The position numbers and the translations under genes were made by a program. Of a stretch of DNA of 64,000 nucleotides, positions 61,963-64,000 are shown piece after piece; the first letter of the stretch is position 1, and every line of letters starts with the position of its first letter. Origin of the DNA: Pararhodobacter sp. GTDB taxonomy: Bacteria; Pseudomonadota; Alphaproteobacteria; Rhodobacterales; Rhodobacteraceae. Below the pieces are notes generated by a model. The model ran no database searches and had not been told where the DNA came from. It saw only the letters and a list, made by a program, of their open reading frames with translations. The stretch spans positions 1 to 64,000 of the forward strand of contig JAFIEG010000011.1 of assembly GCA_020832665.1 (NCBI GenBank), read 5' to 3'.

Positions 61963-62751
61963 ATGAATGGCGAGGCGGTCCCGCTGGCCGCTGCACTGGC
62001 GATCATGCTGCTGGGGCCGGCGGCGGGCTCTTTCGCGGCGCTTTTGGCCGAGCGGCTCCTGCGGGGCGAGCCGGTGGCGCTAGAACGTTCGCGCTGCCGC
62101 CGCTGCAATCAAGTTCTGGGCTGGCGCGAACTGGTGCCGATCTGGTCATGGCTTTGGCAGAAAGGGCGATGCGCGCAATGCGGCGCGCCGATTCCACCGG
62201 CGCTGCTGCAGGCCGAACTTGCCGGGCTGGGGCTGGGGCTGGGCGCGGTGCTTGCCGCCCCCGACACCGCCACGGCGCTGGCCGGTGCGACGTTCCTTTG
62301 GTGCCTGCTGGCGCTGGCGCTGGCCGATCTGCGCCGCTACCGCCTGCCCGATGCGCTGAACGCGGCGCTTCTGCTTCTGGGCTTGGCACTGGCGCTTGCC
62401 GGCAGCGGCGCCGGCGCGGCTGCGGCCAGCCCCGGCGGGCGGCTGGCGGCGTCGCTTGTCGGCGCGCTGGTGGGCGGCGGCGTGTTCTGGGCGCTCAGGG
62501 CCGGCTACAGTGCGATGACCGGGCGCGAAGGAATGGGGGCGGGCGATGTCAAGCTGATGGCCGGCATCGGCGCCGGACTGGGGGCACCGGCGCTGCCGAT
62601 GGTGGCGCTGTTGGCCGGCCTGTCGGGGCTGGCGCTGGCGTGGTGGCGCGCGCGCCGGCGCGGGCGCAAGCTGAGCCGCACCGCGCGCGTGCCCTTCGGC
62701 GCTTTGCTGGCCGCGGCAGCGGCGGCAGTCTGGCTGCTGCCGGGGCTTTGA
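61963..62751 (+). CDS. gspO: Prepilin leader peptidase/N-methyltransferase (GspO/PulO)
   Basis: A 262-residue inner-membrane aspartic protease that cleaves and N-methylates pseudopilins. The zinc finger is CRRCNQ…CAQCG (two CxxC). The first catalytic Asp is in LALADLRRYRLPD and the second in GAGDVKLMAG (GxGD). About seven to eight hydrophobic helices. Divergent from gspG, so the processing enzyme and its substrates share a promoter region. Confidence 0.93.
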   Translation: MNGEAVPLAAALAIMLLGPAAGSFAALLAERLLRGEPVALERSRCRRCNQVLGWRELVPIWSWLWQKGRCAQCGAPIPPALLQAELAGLGLGLGAVLAAPDTATALAGATFLWCLLALALADLRRYRLPDALNAALLLLGLALALAGSGAGAAAASPGGRLAASLVGALVGGGVFWALRAGYSAMTGREGMGAGDVKLMAGIGAGLGAPALPMVALLAGLSGLALAWWRARRRGRKLSRTARVPFGALLAAAAAAVWLLPGL

Positions 62752-62912
62752 AGGGCATTGCGGTCGATCATCGCAGATCATCCCCGTCGCACCACTGTTG
62801 GGCTTCGGCACGGCTCGGGGCCATGCCCCGCCAGGGCCATCGGCGTTTGCCTTTTCCACAAGTCGATGGCAGGCTGTCGGGCAGAAACACGAACAAGCCG
62901 GGGAGGCTAGGA

Positions 62913-63338
62913 ATGTATGATACGATCGTTGTCGGGGTTGCGCTGTTTTCGGAGGGCACGACCAGCCGCAAGCTCATCACGCAGGCGGCAAAGCTGCTCA
63001 ACAAGGGCGGGCGCCTGATTCTGGTTCATGTCACCGAACCGATGCCCACATTCTATGCCGTCTCCACCCCGCGCGAGGCCATCGAGCGCCGCCGCAAGGA
63101 AGTGGCAAAAGTGCTCGATTCGCTTGCCACGGCGGCAAAGGGCGCGAAGGTGGAAAACGATCTTCGCACCGGCAATCCCGCGCATGAGATCCTCGATTCG
63201 GCCACCGACAACAAGGCCGACCTGATCATGCTGGCCTCGCACAACCCCGATCTGCGCGACTATTTCATCGGCTCCACCGCCTCGCGCGTGGTGCGCCACG
63301 CGCAATGCTCGGTGCTCATCTCGCGCGAACACAGCTGA
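62913..63338 (+). CDS. Universal stress protein, UspA family
   Basis: A 141-residue single-domain Usp. The N-terminal strand YDTIVVGVALF and the C-terminal GSTASRVVRHAQCSVLIS, including the G-x-G/S-T-x2-R ATP-loop pattern, match ATP-binding Usp proteins. Start supported by GGGGAGG upstream. It lies 22 bases before the glutamine-synthetase-family gene. Confidence 0.92.
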   Translation: MYDTIVVGVALFSEGTTSRKLITQAAKLLNKGGRLILVHVTEPMPTFYAVSTPREAIERRRKEVAKVLDSLATAAKGAKVENDLRTGNPAHEILDSATDNKADLIMLASHNPDLRDYFIGSTASRVVRHAQCSVLISREHS

Positions 63339-63360
63339 GCGCCACGGGCGGGAAACACGC

Positions 63361-64000
63361 ATGCCTGGATCGTTGACGCTTGAATCGCTGGCCGCCGCTG
63401 TCGAGGCCGGCGAGATCGACACTGTCTTGATGGCCGCAATCGACATGCAGGGCCGGCTGATGGGCAAGCGCTTTCACGCCGCGCATTTCGTGGGTGGCGG
63501 CTGGCGCGAAACGCATTGCTGCAACTACCTGCTCACCGTGGACATGGAAATGAACACGGTGCCCGGCTATGCCTCGGCAAGCTGGGAACAGGGCTATGGC
63601 GATTACACCATGAAGCCCGACATGGCCACGCTGCGCCGCATTCCCTGGCTGCCAGCCACGGCGCTGGTGCTGTGCGACCTGTTCGACCATCGCGGAATCG
63701 AGGAGGTGCCGATCGCGCCGCGAAGCATCCTCAAACGCCAGCTTGCCCGCGCGCAGGCGATGGGCTTCACGCCGATGATGGCCACCGAGCTGGAGTTCTT
63801 TGTCTTCGAGAACAGCTATGATGCGCTGCGCGATGGCGGTGTGCAGGGGCTGAAGCCGATTTCCGGTTACAACGAGGATTACCACATCTTCCAGACCAGC
63901 AAGGAAGAGCCGCTGATGCGCGCGCTGCGCAACGGGTTGTATGGCGCCGGCATCGCGGTGGAAAACACCAAGGGCGAGGCCGAGGCGGGCCAGGCCGAGA
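63361..64000 (+). CDS. Glutamine synthetase family protein, 3' end cut by window edge
   Basis: The first 213 codons are present. The N-terminal beta-grasp region reads VLMAAIDMQGRLMGKRF, followed by the catalytic-domain opening with ATELEFFVFE (metal Glu) and GIAVENTKGEAEAGQAE. This is the pattern of GlnA-like gamma-glutamylation enzymes (GlnT/PuuA-like), which often use amines instead of ammonia. Whether it is a true glutamine synthetase or a gamma-glutamylpolyamine synthetase cannot be decided without the rest. Directly after the Usp gene. Confidence 0.85.
   Translation, partial: MPGSLTLESLAAAVEAGEIDTVLMAAIDMQGRLMGKRFHAAHFVGGGWRETHCCNYLLTVDMEMNTVPGYASASWEQGYGDYTMKPDMATLRRIPWLPATALVLCDLFDHRGIEEVPIAPRSILKRQLARAQAMGFTPMMATELEFFVFENSYDALRDGGVQGLKPISGYNEDYHIFQTSKEEPLMRALRNGLYGAGIAVENTKGEAEAGQAE

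Overview
The window looks like chromosomal DNA of an alphaproteobacterium of the Rhodobacteraceae/Roseobacter group. The evidence is uniformly high GC with strong third-position GC, many ATGA stop/start overlaps, and lineage-typical proteins: DUF1674, MoeB with membrane helices, a DUF3035 (BamF-like) lipoprotein, a GT14 glycosyltransferase with a long C-terminal extension, an HvrA-like H-NS protein and xdhABC next to a BMP-type ABC transporter. I see no rRNA, tRNA, CRISPR array, prophage or transposase. Sixty protein genes are supported, two of them cut by the window ends.

Layout. 0-7.2 kb holds housekeeping genes (DUF1674 fragment, RsmB-like methyltransferase, M17 aminopeptidase, NlpC/P60 hydrolase, then the minus-strand operon coaBC-dut-moeB). 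7.2-15.9 kb is a surface-glycan block: galU, two paralogous GT2 enzymes, a GT14 enzyme and a double-length sulfotransferase on the minus strand, with cysQ (which would clear the sulfotransferase by-product PAP) and an orphan KpsM-like ABC-2 permease nearby. 15.9-23.8 kb has a tandem pair of SH3/COG3650-type secreted proteins, a DMT transporter, H-NS, a YihY protein, map, a three-gene cinA-like/GNAT/AhpD-like operon and an enoyl-CoA hydratase. dnaE fills 23.8-27.2 kb. 27.5-37.1 kb is a probable purine operon: xdhA, xdhB, xdhC, then ATPase, two permeases and a BMP binding protein, closed by a strong terminator. 37.3-43.8 kb has a PPP phosphatase, a C26 amidase, gpsA, pncB, a GH88 hydrolase and an acuI-like reductase. 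43.9-54.6 kb is mostly minus strand: a secreted unknown, an M16 protease pair, the BamF-like lipoprotein, lspA, purH, a heparinase-like protein, a PatB-type lyase and a methyltransferase. def-fmt follow. 56.3-62.8 kb carries type II secretion genes gspG to gspN plus a divergent prepilin peptidase, without gspC-F. A universal stress protein and the start of a glutamine-synthetase-family gene end the window.

The most interesting signal is in the repeats. Several palindromic, REP-like families lie in the intergenic DNA, and at least three palindromic elements sit inside protein genes (xdhA, xdhC and the heparinase-like gene) with the reading frame kept open. The xdhA copy clearly resembles two intergenic copies in the same window. 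This recalls the in-frame Rickettsia palindromic elements and deserves a genome-wide check. A 13-G homopolymer embedded in a GC-only stretch upstream of the heparinase-like gene may be an assembly problem.
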